Shown: positions 8,166 through 17,347 of the stretch, piece by piece
Layout of the letters: every line of letters begins with the position of its first letter
Numbering within the stretch: position 1 is the first letter of the stretch
Assembly: GCA_031296935.1 (NCBI GenBank)
Contig: JAVDPD010000002.1
Span: forward strand, 81,001 to 145,000
Length of the DNA: 64,000 nt
Direction: 5' to 3'
DNA from: Cerasicoccus maritimus
GTDB taxonomy: Bacteria > Verrucomicrobiota > Verrucomicrobiia > Opitutales > Cerasicoccaceae
Notes under the pieces: generated by a model
The model's database searches: none
Told to the model about the DNA's origin: nothing
The model's input: the letters and a program-made list of their open reading frames with translations, nothing else
Made by a program: the position numbers and the translations under genes

Positions 8166-9914
8166 ATGATCAAATACATCGACCAAGCCATTTTTACCCG
8201 CATTAAGCGTCGGCTCTACTACTTATACGGGGACCAGGCTGACCAGCTAACCGAACGCCTCTATTACATGGTGGGGCGCTATGGAGTGGGGACGAATCCG
8301 CCGCTCAAACCCGAGCACCGCTGGACTGAAAACGACGTCTTCCTCATTACGTATGCGGATATGGTGCAGAGCCAACAAAGCACGCCGCTGGCTACGCTGA
8401 AACGCTTTGCGACAGAGCACCTCAAAGGCGCAATCAGCACGGTGCATATTTTGCCGTTTTATCCGTGGTCGAGTGATGATGGCTTCTCCGTGATCGATTA
8501 CCGCGAGGTCAAGGAGGACTACGGCGACTGGAAGGACGTCGAGAATCTTGGCGATGAGTTTAAGCTGATGTTCGACTTGGTTTGTAACCATTGTTCCAGC
8601 CAAAGCCCTTGGTTCCGCGACTTCCTGATCGGCATTTCGCCGGCCAGTGAATACTTCGTCGAAATGGACCCGGAAACGGACCTCTCCGCTGTCGTGCGCC
8701 CGCGCACGTCGCCACTGCTGACGAAGACCACTACCCGCGATGGCGACGCCTATGTTTGGACGACTTTCAGCGCGGATCAAGTCGACCTGAATTGGAAGAA
8801 TCCTGATCTGCTGTTTGAGTTCCTGGACATCCTCATGGTCTACATCAGCCACGGCGCAACGACGGTTCGCCTCGACGCCTGCGCCTTCATGTGGAAAGAG
8901 GTGGGGACCGATTGCCTGCACCTGCCTCAAACGCACGAGATCATCAAGCTCATGCGTGACTTCTGCGAGCTCGTGGCGCCAGAGGTGTTAATCATTACCG
9001 AGACGAATGTACCGCATGATGAAAACGTCAGCTACTTCGGTCGAAATGACGAGGCGCACATGGTTTACAACTTTAGCCTGCCGCCGCTGCTTCTACACGC
9101 GCTGCTGACCAATAGCAGCAAATACCTGACGAAGTGGGCGAAGAAACTTGAGTTCCCGGATCCAGGCGAGGGCACGTTCTTCAACTTCACTGCGTCGCAC
9201 GATGGTGTGGGCGTGCGACCGCTACAGGGGCTGCTCCCACAAAAGGAATTCGATAAGCTGATCCACTCTGTGGAGCAGAGCGGGGCGCATGTATCCAAGC
9301 GGACGCTGCCCGACGGTTCGCAGAGCCCCTACGAGCTAAACATTACGTATTTCTCAGCGCTGTCCGGGCGTCATGATTCCGATGGCACGGGCGCCGCGCG
9401 CTTCCTGTGTTCTCAGGCTGTGGCGTTGGCTTTCAAGGGCGTGCCGGCAGTTTATTTCCATAGCTTGGTGGCGACGCCAAATTACCACGAAGGTGTCGAG
9501 CAGACGGGCGCTCCGCGCACGATTAACCGCCGCAAATACGACGAGCAGGAGCTGATGGATCTGCTGGGCGACAAGTCGCGCAAGCAGGGCAAGGTGTTCC
9601 GCAAATATCTACAGATGCTGCGCCGCCGCACGAACTACCCGGCCTTCCACCCGGACGGCGATCAGAAGATCATCGATGCAGGCCCAAATTTATTTGCCTT
9701 GGAGCGCACTTCGCCGCGTAAAAACCAGACGGTGTTCTGTGTGTTTAATTTCTCCGACGAGGAGCAAACCGTGGTCAACCCGAAGGACACCGAGCTGCTC
9801 AAGAAGGCGAAGAAATTCTACGACATCCTGTCGGGCAAGACCCACAGCGACGGCTCACGCGGCATTAAACTTGCGCCTTATCAGGCCATGTGGCTTGTGC
9901 CGCGAGTTGAGTAG
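8166..9914 (+). CDS. GH13 subfamily 18 sugar phosphorylase (sucrose / glucosylglycerate phosphorylase type)
   Basis: A 582-residue GH13 enzyme of the sucrose-phosphorylase subfamily. The catalytic triad is visible: nucleophile D237 in RLDACAF, acid/base E279 in ITETN, and D346 in SHDG. FYPWSSDDGFSVIDYR near residue 100 is diagnostic of subfamily 18. These enzymes split an alpha-glucoside with phosphate to give glucose-1-phosphate. Substrates in the subfamily include sucrose, sucrose-6-phosphate, glucosylglycerol and 2-O-glucosylglycerate. The adjacent glycosyltransferase and HAD protein favour a glycerate- or glycerol-based glycoside over dietary sucrose, but this is inference. There is no signal peptide, so it is cytoplasmic. 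The reading start is ATG 8166, right after the T-rich arm of cassette 1. Confidence 0.88.
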   Translation: MIKYIDQAIFTRIKRRLYYLYGDQADQLTERLYYMVGRYGVGTNPPLKPEHRWTENDVFLITYADMVQSQQSTPLATLKRFATEHLKGAISTVHILPFYPWSSDDGFSVIDYREVKEDYGDWKDVENLGDEFKLMFDLVCNHCSSQSPWFRDFLIGISPASEYFVEMDPETDLSAVVRPRTSPLLTKTTTRDGDAYVWTTFSADQVDLNWKNPDLLFEFLDILMVYISHGATTVRLDACAFMWKEVGTDCLHLPQTHEIIKLMRDFCELVAPEVLIITETNVPHDENVSYFGRNDEAHMVYNFSLPPLLLHALLTNSSKYLTKWAKKLEFPDPGEGTFFNFTASHDGVGVRPLQGLLPQKEFDKLIHSVEQSGAHVSKRTLPDGSQSPYELNITYFSALSGRHDSDGTGAARFLCSQAVALAFKGVPAVYFHSLVATPNYHEGVEQTGAPRTINRRKYDEQELMDLLGDKSRKQGKVFRKYLQMLRRRTNYPAFHPDGDQKIIDAGPNLFALERTSPRKNQTVFCVFNFSDEEQTVVNPKDTELLKKAKKFYDILSGKTHSDGSRGIKLAPYQAMWLVPRVE

Positions 9915-9921
9915 TTTTCCT

Positions 9922-10947
9922 CTATTCGAACAGCTCTTTTTGCTCGTCTTCCGGTGGGAGGTTGGTGGCGGGCCTCTCCGGGGGGTGGAGGTGCTGAGGC
10001 GGCTTTTTAACGCGGAGCGCGAGCGCGGCTTCGCCTTCTTCAACAAGGCGGTCGCAAATGCGGCGCACTTGCATCTTGAGCCAGCGGTGGGTCTGCGAGG
10101 TTTGGGTGTAGTCGGCTGGGCCATAGCTGTCTACGCGGCCGTCTTGCAGGAGCTGGTCGTTTTGCAGGAATTCACTTTCGCGCTCGGGATCGTAAACGGC
10201 GAAGGTCTTGCCCCCATTGCGTCGGACCACTGAAAAGACGGGCACGTCACTGGGGCCGTCGGCGATGTAGATCATGTTTTCCATCGGCACGCGGCGATCT
10301 TCGGGCAGCATCTTGGCGTTTACGGAGATGTCCGGGTTTTTGTTGGAGCCCTTATTGATCTCAAATATGTAGCGTGTCTTGATGGTGTTATCGACCATGA
10401 CGCCGATTTGGCTGATCTCGAAGTCCATCGGGATCTCCAGTTCGTTTTGCTTGAGATAGTAGGGCGCCAGGGGTGCCTCAATGAACTCACAGCCAAAGAC
10501 ACCATCGACTTCGGGTGCGATTTTGCTGCCACGTATCATTTCGGCAAGGCCAGTGCTGATGATGTAGTGCTCCAGCTGGATGTCGTGCTTGCGATAGGCA
10601 GCTTCGGATTTGGTGAACTCGGTTAGCTCCTTGAAAAAGTCGGGCAAGCCCGGGTAAAAGGGCAGTTCGGCGCCTAGCTCGCGCAAAATGCTGTTGCGCA
10701 GGCCTTTGAGTGGGCCGTTCTTAATGTAGCTGAGCAGGTGGTTCAGGTAAACGGTATCCGGGGAGACGTGGACACCACGATCGCCGTATATTTTCGGCAG
10801 CTCGTTGACCTCTTTCCAGAACTGCTTGCCGTCCACTTTGTAGCGGCGAAAGAGCGGCTCTTGCATGTAGCCGGGGATGAGCGTTTTATCAAAATCCCAG
10901 ACGCAGGCAACGATGCGTCGACGGTTCAGGCTGTGACTTGCAGGCAT
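9922..10947 (-). CDS. HAD superfamily phosphatase
   Basis: A 341-residue haloacid dehalogenase-like hydrolase. Motif I is WDFDKTLIP (nucleophile and acid/base aspartates, residues ~18-22), motif II is the ISTG segment, and motif IV is [12 protein letters not shown] long insertion between I and II suggests a helical cap domain. The tail after residue ~315 is Pro/Glu rich and probably disordered ([20 protein letters not shown]). It converges on the phosphorylase gene with only seven bases between stops. A phosphatase beside a GT4 enzyme and a GH13_18 phosphorylase would be consistent with removal of a phosphate during glycoside synthesis. The true substrate is unknown. Confidence 0.8.
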   Translation of the reverse strand: MPASHSLNRRRIVACVWDFDKTLIPGYMQEPLFRRYKVDGKQFWKEVNELPKIYGDRGVHVSPDTVYLNHLLSYIKNGPLKGLRNSILRELGAELPFYPGLPDFFKELTEFTKSEAAYRKHDIQLEHYIISTGLAEMIRGSKIAPEVDGVFGCEFIEAPLAPYYLKQNELEIPMDFEISQIGVMVDNTIKTRYIFEINKGSNKNPDISVNAKMLPEDRRVPMENMIYIADGPSDVPVFSVVRRNGGKTFAVYDPERESEFLQNDQLLQDGRVDSYGPADYTQTSQTHRWLKMQVRRICDRLVEEGEAALALRVKKPPQHLHPPERPATNLPPEDEQKELFE

Positions 10948-11060
10948 GGTTGATGAATAATGCGGAAAAAAGTCCCCACAGTGCGAGACTCAAAACAAAA
11001 GAAAGTCAGCATAATCTACAGTTGAAATACTGATCTTCTCGGTATTGGATTATCAGCAGT

Positions 11061-12266
11061 ATGGATCCTCGATTCCCCAATGGTCCACCTCATCCACCAT
11101 CAGGTGGAGGCCCTATGCCGCCCTTCCCCCCAGGCATGCGACCTCCACCGGGGACTCCCATGGGCCCACCACCACGTCCCCCACGACGCAAGCCCGGTGA
11201 AGTGGACCCCAATGAAGCGCCACGCAAGGGGCGTAATTTGATTAGGGATGAGGTGATTCAGACTGCGGCTAAACCAGTGATTGCCGGTAGTGAGCAAAAG
11301 TCGCGCCCGCGCTCTAGCAAGTCAAAGGATTACCAATTGCTCAATGGGATTCGCGTCGACAAGAAGTCCTTCTGGATCGGTTTTTGTTTTGTGAGTCTAG
11401 TCCTGGTTTTAGCGGGTAGCATCCCACTTTATCTGGTGCTGAGTTCACGGGCGCAGCAGCCTGCCCAAATGGCTGAGCAAACGCCTGAGCAGGAAGGAAA
11501 GACTGAGGAAGAGGGCCCATTGTCGGGGATTGAGGCAGCGCCATTGCGCGATTCTTTTCAGGAACTCAAAAGCGCCGCTTTGAAGCGCATTGACGATCCG
11601 GCCTCGATGGTCGAGGAAATCCTCACCGGTAACGCGCAAGCAACGGGTTGGGACAAGGCGCGAACGTATTCGCTGGAAGGAACGCTAAAGACCTCCAGTC
11701 GTGAATACTTGTTGAATCTATTCGTCAAGGCACCCAATCAGGTAAGGCAGGTATTAACCATCGAGGAAATGAAGATCACAACGATTTTCAATGGTGCCAG
11801 CGGCGCTTTGCAGGCCAAGGATTTTACAAAGAACCGCGAAATGGACCGGGAGATGACCGTGGCGCAGAATATTTCCCTCTTGATGGCGTCGATCCCCAGC
11901 ATGCCATTGTGGCAGTATGCGGAAAACGAGGAAGCGCTGCGCTACGAGGGTAAACGCTCGATGCACGGTATGATGTGCCATGTGATTGTTAACGAGGCTC
12001 ATGCACCTTACACGATTGAGCACTTCATTGATATCGACCAACTAGTAGAACGCTATCGGACGATGGAAGGGCTCGATGAAAACGATCAGACGATACAAAT
12101 CGAAGTCGCCTTTTCAGATTACCAGCGGCAGGGCGGCTTTTACGCACCTTCTCAAATTTTGGTTCACGAAAAATCCGCGATCGAAGTGAATAGCGAATTT
12201 ACCATTGAGAAATGGCGCTTCAATCACGGTCTTTTACCGAGCCTCTTTCAGCTCGATAACTCGTAG
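11061..12266 (+). CDS. Single-pass membrane protein with Pro/Gly-rich N-terminus and LolA-like C-terminal domain
   Basis: A 401-residue protein. Residues 1-55 are very rich in Pro, Gly and Met (repeats such as PPFPPGMRPPPG), then comes a basic stretch. One membrane helix lies at ~105-128 (FCFVSLVLVLAGSIPLYLVL), followed by an acidic linker. The C-terminal ~220 residues resemble outer-membrane lipoprotein-carrier-type beta folds: a YSLEGTLKTSSREYLLNLFVKAP strand pair and a bound-cofactor-like ITTIFNGASGALQ turn. The layout (cytoplasmic tail, one helix, periplasmic LolA-like domain) matches the protein at 41527-42408, so the two look like distant paralogues. Function is unknown. The gene is divergent from the HAD gene, with a 113-base gap. 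Confidence 0.7.
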   Translation: MDPRFPNGPPHPPSGGGPMPPFPPGMRPPPGTPMGPPPRPPRRKPGEVDPNEAPRKGRNLIRDEVIQTAAKPVIAGSEQKSRPRSSKSKDYQLLNGIRVDKKSFWIGFCFVSLVLVLAGSIPLYLVLSSRAQQPAQMAEQTPEQEGKTEEEGPLSGIEAAPLRDSFQELKSAALKRIDDPASMVEEILTGNAQATGWDKARTYSLEGTLKTSSREYLLNLFVKAPNQVRQVLTIEEMKITTIFNGASGALQAKDFTKNREMDREMTVAQNISLLMASIPSMPLWQYAENEEALRYEGKRSMHGMMCHVIVNEAHAPYTIEHFIDIDQLVERYRTMEGLDENDQTIQIEVAFSDYQRQGGFYAPSQILVHEKSAIEVNSEFTIEKWRFNHGLLPSLFQLDNS

Positions 12267-12290
12267 AGCAAGCAAGGCAATTGGATCAGC

Positions 12291-12349
12291 CATTTGCGCA
12301 ATACGCAAATCCGGATGCAGCGCATCCGACGGGCCAGCCGGAGGCTGGG
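12291..12349. repeat. REP-like three-hairpin element, copy 1 (order C-B-A)
   Basis: Three palindromes lie side by side: ATTTGCGCAATACGCAAAT (12292-12310), CGGATGCAGCGCATCCG (12312-12328) and CCAGCCGGAGGCTGG (12334-12348). The last abuts the stop codon of the minus-strand HAD gene, so the element begins at that gene's 3' end. It also separates two convergent genes. Confidence 0.85.
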
Positions 12350-12967
12350 TTAGATGCCGGCGCCGGCTGAGTAGGTTTCGGGGTCGATATAGACCCAGCG
12401 CATGCCGGCGGCTTCGGCGGCTTGAAGGCCCAGCTTGCTGTCTTCGAAGACGACGCATTTCGTCGGGTCAACGCCGAGTAGCTCCGCGGCCTTCAGGAAG
12501 CCATCGGGCGCGGGCTTGCTGTTGACCACGTCCGCCTTGGTTACGACGACTTCGAATAAATCCTCGATCCCGCAATACTTCAGCGTGCCATAAACGTGGC
12601 GTGGATCGCCGCCGGAGGCCACTGCGAGCGGATAGCCCTCGGCCTTGAGCTCGCGCGCGATTTCCGCGACTGGGTGAATCAGCTCCACGTGCTGGTGCTC
12701 GCGGCTGAAGTAGTCGTTGTTGTCCTCGACGACCACATCGGCGTCGAGGTTGTCATTAAAGCGCTCGTTGAACTGATAGACGGTGTCGTGCATGCCGACA
12801 CCGGCCATCGAATAAAAAAGCTCCCAGGTGAAGTCGAACTTGGCGCCGTTTTTCTCAAAGGCGTATTTCCACGCCCGATAGTGCAGCGGCATCGTGTCGG
12901 CCAGCGTTCCGTCGCAATCAAAGATATACGCCGCAGTTTCTCCCTCCGGTAGCTTTAATTCGTTCAT
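12350..12967 (-). CDS. HAD hydrolase, beta-phosphoglucomutase-like (subfamily IA)
   Basis: A 205-residue HAD protein. Motif I is IFDCDGTLADTMPLHYRAW (residues ~15-33) with the small helical cap typical of beta-phosphoglucomutase and related sugar phosphatases. Motif II is VASGG, the lysine motif is SKPAPDGF, and motif IV is VFEDSKLGLQAA. It acts in the cytoplasm on a small phosphorylated metabolite. The DGTLADT start and the CxGTLKY/PDGFLKAAELL segments fit phosphatases or mutases of hexose phosphates. Its ATG overlaps the topB stop by four bases, so the two are cotranscribed. Since a GH13_18 phosphorylase (producing glucose-1-P) lies 2.4 kb away, a sugar-phosphate role is plausible but not shown. 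Confidence 0.85.
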   Translation of the reverse strand: MNELKLPEGETAAYIFDCDGTLADTMPLHYRAWKYAFEKNGAKFDFTWELFYSMAGVGMHDTVYQFNERFNDNLDADVVVEDNNDYFSREHQHVELIHPVAEIARELKAEGYPLAVASGGDPRHVYGTLKYCGIEDLFEVVVTKADVVNSKPAPDGFLKAAELLGVDPTKCVVFEDSKLGLQAAEAAGMRWVYIDPETYSAGAGI

Positions 12968-15498
12968 CCCTCTTTTTTAGCGGCCTTTTTGGCAGCCTTT
13001 TTAGCTGCTTTTTTCTTCGGGGGCCGGGGGGGAAACTCAAAACCAATCTTGCCGTCGTCCTTGAGCAGAAGGTGGGCGTCGAACAAACGACCCGTGCGGT
13101 TGGACTTGAAGCCCTTGATGAGGCCGGTCTTTTTCTCGGCCAACAGCTTCTTCACTTCCTCGGGAGGCAAGGTCTTGCTCAGCATGTTACGGCTCAAGCG
13201 GAAGGCGGGTTTGCCGTCGGGGTCGCGACCTTCGGAGACGTAGGCGTTGGGCGTTTCGCGGACGGGGCTGCCGTCCACCGGCGAGACGCCAACCTGCGGA
13301 TACTGGCTGAGGTCCACGCTTTCATCGAGCGCTTCTTCGCCGTTGTTGCCGAAGTCGAGCTCCACGCGGTGTGTGCCGTTTTCCTTTGCGGTCAACTTGA
13401 GGATGGCCGAGAAGGTTTTGCCGGTCTTCGAGGAGAAGCCGTCGACGGGGCCGATCTCGCGCTTGGTAATCAGCTCCTGGACTTCTTCAAGGGAAAGCTT
13501 GCGGTTGCCGATGACCTTGTTGACTTGCAGCACCGGGTACTCACGACCGCGGATTTCCACCTTGTCCTGGGAGAACCACGCGCGGTGGTCTTCCATGAGC
13601 GGTTCGTTGTTGGTCGGCGAAACCAGGCTGGTCTTCTCGGGGGGCGGCGGGTTGTTGAGCTTGTCCACCATGTCCTGCGTGGAGTCGATGATGCCCTTCA
13701 TGAAGGCGTCGCGGGAGAGCCCGCCTTCTTCGACGAGGCGCAGCTTGTGCTCCCATTCGCCAGTCATGGCGGGGGAGGTGAGCTGCTCAATGTCGAATTG
13801 CTTGAGGAACTGCATGAGGCTCTCGGCCTTTTGTGTCGGGACGAGTTCGCGGCCCTGGCGCTCCATGTAGCGTTCGTGCGCAAGGTGGTCAATGGTGGCC
13901 GCGCGGGTAGCTGGCGTGCCGAGACCCTTTTCCTTCATCGCTTCGGCCAGCTCTTCGTCGTCGAGCAGCTTGCCGGCGCTTTCCATTGCAGAGAGCAGCG
14001 TGGCTTCCGAATAGCGGGGCGGGGGCTTGGTCTGATCTTCTTCGAGGTGAGCTTCCTGGCGATCGGCAATGGCGACCTTGGGTTGCCCACTGCGGGCAAA
14101 GTCTGGATCGGTCAACGGAGTTAGCGTGTCTTCGCCGATGCCACCCTTGCCGTAAACATCCATCCAGCCGCCAACGGCGAGCACCTTACCCTCGGTCTTG
14201 AAGGAGTGGCCCGCAATCTCGCTGGTGCGCGTGGTGACGTCGAACTCCGCCGAGGGGAAGAACACGGCGATCGTGCGGCGCGCAATCATGTCGAAGACTT
14301 TGGCTTCGAGGTCGCCGAGCTTCTTGGGCTTGGCGTCGGTCGGGATGATCGCAAAGTGATCGCTGACCTGCTTGTTGTTAAAGATGCGCTTGTTGCCAGT
14401 GTGGACCCAGTCGTTGGCGAGTACCTTCTCGGCGTGGATCGCGTAGGGCTCATCGAGGTTGGCCAAGGTATTTCTCACCGTGGGACCGTAGTCTTCCGGC
14501 AGCGCCCGCGAGTCAGTTCGCGGATAGGTGATCATCTTGTGCTTTTCGTAGAGGGCCTGCGCAATGTTCAGCGTGTGGCCGGCGGCCAGGCCGAAGCGGC
14601 TGTTGGCCTCGCGCTGGAGGCTGGTCAGGTCGTAAAGGCGCGGAGCGGATTGCTTGGAGCGCTTCTTCTCTTCGGTGACGTTGGCTTCACCTGCGGCCAT
14701 CACGGCCTGCACGATGGCTTCGGCGTCGGTCTTGTTCCAAATGCGGTCAGCGCGGTCGTGCTCGTCGTCGCCTTTCTTGAAATTGGGCTTCTGATAGAGG
14801 CCGGAGTATTGGCCGGCGGCTACGCCGAAATCTGCGGTAATGCGCCAGTAGTCACGGGGCTTGAAGTTGCGGATTTCCAACTCGCGCTGATAGATGAGCG
14901 AGAGGGTGGGGGTCTGCACGCGGCCAACGGTGGCGGCGCGTCCGCCCCGGCGACCAAACACGATGGTGGCGCCGCGGGTGCCGTTGATGCCGATCAGCCA
15001 GTCTGCCTCGGAGCGCGAGCGCGCGGCGTCTTGCAGCGGCTGCATCTCGGCGTCGTCGCGGAGGTTGGCGAACGCGGATTTAATGGCGTCCGGGGTCATG
15101 GACGACATCCACAGGCGCTTGACGGGCTTCTTGTTTTTGGCGAGTTCGAGGATGTAGGTAAAGATGAGCTCACCCTCGCGCCCGGCGTCACAGGCGTTGA
15201 TGACGGCGCCCACGTCTTTGCGGGCAATGAGCTTTTTCAGCTCTTGAAACTTCTGCTTGGTCTTGTCGATCGGCTTGAGCTTAAACTTGTCCGGGACGAT
15301 GGGCAGCGTCTTGATGGTCCAGCGCTTGAGGTCCTTGCTGATATCCTCGGGCATGTAGAGCTCCACGAGGTGGCCGACGGCCGAGCTGATCACGTATTCG
15401 TCGTTTTCGTAAAAATCGCCCTTTTTCGGGATCTTCCCCAACACGCGGGCCAGGTCGCCCGCCACGGATGGTTTCTCGGCAATAACTAAAGTTTTCAT
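12964..15498 (-). CDS. topB: DNA topoisomerase III
   Basis: An 844-residue type IA topoisomerase. The TOPRIM domain opens the protein (MKTLVIAEKPSVAGDLARVLG, with the DAGREGELIF acidic motif near residue 105). The active tyrosine is Y325 in MITYPRTDSRALP. The C-terminal part has two repeats of the topoisomerase C-terminal domain (FSAILKLT-type and FDAHLLLKDDGKIGFEFPPR). The very end is a Lys/Ala-rich tail, KKKAAKKAAKKAAKKEG, likely for DNA contact. It relaxes and decatenates single-stranded crossings at replication forks. It is followed by the overlapping HAD gene and preceded by cassette 2, whose inverted repeat ends about 30 bases upstream of the ATG. No Shine-Dalgarno sequence is visible. 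Confidence 0.95.
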   Translation of the reverse strand: MKTLVIAEKPSVAGDLARVLGKIPKKGDFYENDEYVISSAVGHLVELYMPEDISKDLKRWTIKTLPIVPDKFKLKPIDKTKQKFQELKKLIARKDVGAVINACDAGREGELIFTYILELAKNKKPVKRLWMSSMTPDAIKSAFANLRDDAEMQPLQDAARSRSEADWLIGINGTRGATIVFGRRGGRAATVGRVQTPTLSLIYQRELEIRNFKPRDYWRITADFGVAAGQYSGLYQKPNFKKGDDEHDRADRIWNKTDAEAIVQAVMAAGEANVTEEKKRSKQSAPRLYDLTSLQREANSRFGLAAGHTLNIAQALYEKHKMITYPRTDSRALPEDYGPTVRNTLANLDEPYAIHAEKVLANDWVHTGNKRIFNNKQVSDHFAIIPTDAKPKKLGDLEAKVFDMIARRTIAVFFPSAEFDVTTRTSEIAGHSFKTEGKVLAVGGWMDVYGKGGIGEDTLTPLTDPDFARSGQPKVAIADRQEAHLEEDQTKPPPRYSEATLLSAMESAGKLLDDEELAEAMKEKGLGTPATRAATIDHLAHERYMERQGRELVPTQKAESLMQFLKQFDIEQLTSPAMTGEWEHKLRLVEEGGLSRDAFMKGIIDSTQDMVDKLNNPPPPEKTSLVSPTNNEPLMEDHRAWFSQDKVEIRGREYPVLQVNKVIGNRKLSLEEVQELITKREIGPVDGFSSKTGKTFSAILKLTAKENGTHRVELDFGNNGEEALDESVDLSQYPQVGVSPVDGSPVRETPNAYVSEGRDPDGKPAFRLSRNMLSKTLPPEEVKKLLAEKKTGLIKGFKSNRTGRLFDAHLLLKDDGKIGFEFPPRPPKKKAAKKAAKKAAKKEG

Positions 15499-15527
15499 GT
15501 AATATATTTCTGACAGGGCGCTGTTTT

Positions 15528-15989
15528 AAACAGGAAGATCGGGAAGAACGGGAAGCTCAGTTATCCGCTCCTGGTAAGGTTAACCGGCGAATGCCGTTCT
15601 TTAAATAAGGTTCGTAAAAGTTAAGGATGAGTCCAATCGGCGCATCGAGCAAACGCATGTAGCTAAGTGTCTGGGCAATGTGGGCCGGACTGATTTTTTC
15701 AACGACCTTAAGTTCCACCAAGAGACATTCTTCAACAAAAATGTCTGCTCGAATGTATTCATCAAAAACTTCTCCACGGTATTCAATCGGCACCTTGACT
15801 TCGCGTTTGGACGCTATGCCTTCGAGCGTTAAATCCCGATTGAGAGCTTTTTGATAGATAGGTTCCAGAAGACCGGGACCGAAGTGTCGATGCACCCGAA
15901 AGGCGGAATCAATAACCGGTTTGGTTAGCTCATCTGCCTTTACGTAATTTGGATGCATCAACTTCCCGTTCTTCTCGATCTTCCTGTTT
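15528..15989 (-). mobile_element. Inverted-repeat-bounded mini-gene cassette 2 (GxxExxY gene)
   Basis: A 28-nt arm at 15528-15555 (starts AAACAGGAAGATCG) is the reverse complement of 15962-15989 with one mismatch. The enclosed gene fills the interior: its stop codon begins one base inside the left arm and its ATG lies three bases inside the right arm. Read as RNA, the gene is the loop of a 28-bp stem. Same design as cassettes 1 and 3, but with an unrelated protein. It is inserted between the aminotransferase and topB on the same strand. Confidence 0.75.
15557..15958 (-). CDS. GxxExxY protein (PD-(D/E)XK nuclease-like)
   Basis: A 133-residue member of the GxxExxY family, named for the motif seen here as GLLEPIY (in HFGPGLLEPIYQKAL). 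A PD-(D/E)XK-like core follows: the acidic residue in ADIFVEE, then LLVELKVV, with the E-x-K pair that would bind metal. The family is common in Verrucomicrobia, Planctomycetes and Lentisphaerae. Its biological role is not established, though a nuclease fold is predicted. A TTG one codon earlier is also possible. The striking point is the setting: the coding region exactly fills the space between two long inverted repeats. Confidence 0.88.
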   Translation of the reverse strand: MHPNYVKADELTKPVIDSAFRVHRHFGPGLLEPIYQKALNRDLTLEGIASKREVKVPIEYRGEVFDEYIRADIFVEECLLVELKVVEKISPAHIAQTLSYMRLLDAPIGLILNFYEPYLKNGIRRLTLPGADN

Positions 15990-16019
15990 GAACCTTCGCT
16001 TGTTTGGTTAGTTCCTTGT

Positions 16020-17102
16020 TTACTTGGGCAGGAACTGCGGGAGGAGGTCGTCGAGCTGCTCTAGGAGTTGGGTGATGGTTTCGTCGGTTTCGTCACCCAT
16101 GTTGGAGATGCGGAAGGTCTTGCCCTTCACCTTGCCGTAGCCGCCGTCGATGTCGCAGCTGTACTTGGCCTTCAGTTCCTTGCGCAGGCCTTCGAGGTCG
16201 ATGCCGATCTCGTTCTTAAAGCAGCACAGGGTCTTGGAGCCGAATTCCGCCGGCGGAAGCAACTCGATGCCGTGCTTGGAGCCCCAGGCGCGGACGAGGT
16301 TGTTCAGGCGCTCGTGGCGAGCATAGCGGTTTTCGAGGCCTTCTTCGAAGATGTCCTCGAGCTTGCTTTGCAGCGCGTAAATCAGCGGGATGACCGGCGT
16401 GGACGGGGTCATGCCCTTCTCGTAGTTCTTTTGGAACTCGATGAAGTCAAAGTAGTAACCGCGGCCTTCGACTTCCTCGGCGCGCTTGAGTGCGCGTTCG
16501 GAGACGGACAGCAGGGCGAGGCCGGGAGGGCAAGCCAGGGCCTTCTGGGTGCCGGTCAGCAGCACGTCGATGCCGAGCTCGTCCTTCTTGATCGGCAGGG
16601 CGCTGAAGGAGCTGACGGTGTCGGTGATGGAGATCACATCCGGGAACTCGCGGAGGACTTCCATGATGCCTTCGAGCGGGTTCATGGTGCCGGTGGAGGT
16701 CTCGTTGTGGATGAAGGTGATCGCGTCGTATTTGCCGGTGGACAGCTCGCGGCGAACGTCTTCCGGGTCGATCGGGGTGCCCCAATCATACTGAAGCTTT
16801 CCGCAGGGGAGGCTGCAACGCTGGGCAACGTCGTTCCATTTGTCGGAGAAAGCGCCGGACATACAGTTGAGCACGCCCTTCTTCGTGACGTTGCGAATCG
16901 AGCCTTCCATCACGCCCCAGGCGGAGGAGGTGCTCAGGTAAACCGGGTCCTGCGTGTACATCAGCTCCTGGAGCTTCGGCTGGACGGCTTGAAAGAGGTT
17001 GACGAAATCCTTGCTTCGGTGGCCCATCACCCACTGGGTCATGGCTTGATAGGTTTTTTCCGAAACAGCGATCGGTCCTGGAATGAAGAGTTTATAGCTC
17101 AC
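16020..17102 (-). CDS. Class V aminotransferase (alanine-glyoxylate / serine-pyruvate / phosphoserine type)
   Basis: A 360-residue PLP enzyme of aminotransferase class V. It starts LFIPGPIAVSE, the GPGP-type opening of the alanine-glyoxylate aminotransferase group. The PLP lysine is K187 in GTQKALACPPGLALLSVS, with ITDTVSSFSALP supplying the cofactor-binding aspartate. A GTG start is used. A TATAAT-like box (17120-17125, reading leftward) sits about 18 bases before it, so the leader must be short. Enzymes of this group either transaminate glyoxylate/serine or replace SerC in serine synthesis; the window holds no other serine gene to decide. It lies upstream of cassette 2 and topB on the same strand. 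Confidence 0.87.
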   Translation of the reverse strand: MSYKLFIPGPIAVSEKTYQAMTQWVMGHRSKDFVNLFQAVQPKLQELMYTQDPVYLSTSSAWGVMEGSIRNVTKKGVLNCMSGAFSDKWNDVAQRCSLPCGKLQYDWGTPIDPEDVRRELSTGKYDAITFIHNETSTGTMNPLEGIMEVLREFPDVISITDTVSSFSALPIKKDELGIDVLLTGTQKALACPPGLALLSVSERALKRAEEVEGRGYYFDFIEFQKNYEKGMTPSTPVIPLIYALQSKLEDIFEEGLENRYARHERLNNLVRAWGSKHGIELLPPAEFGSKTLCCFKNEIGIDLEGLRKELKAKYSCDIDGGYGKVKGKTFRISNMGDETDETITQLLEQLDDLLPQFLPK

Positions 17103-17347
17103 GTGTTTGTGCGTTGAATATTATAAAGCAGCTGCGGCTATAGAGTGGAAAGCCGTGCGGTGTCAAACGTCGCGTTGCAAAAATTAGTGAGACGCGCTGT
17201 CTCAGCCAGAGTCGCTGGGAGGCAAAGTGCCGTCCATTGTCGCCGCTCGCTGCGTCCTTTAACACGGAATTTGGGAATAAATAGGGTAAAAATTCAACAA
17301 AATCTAACGCTTGACCAAACACGATATAGGTGCATCCTGCAGAGTTC

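Noticed and set aside
14206-15489. A 427-codon plus-strand frame opposite topB
   Set aside because: Antisense shadow of topB; no domain.
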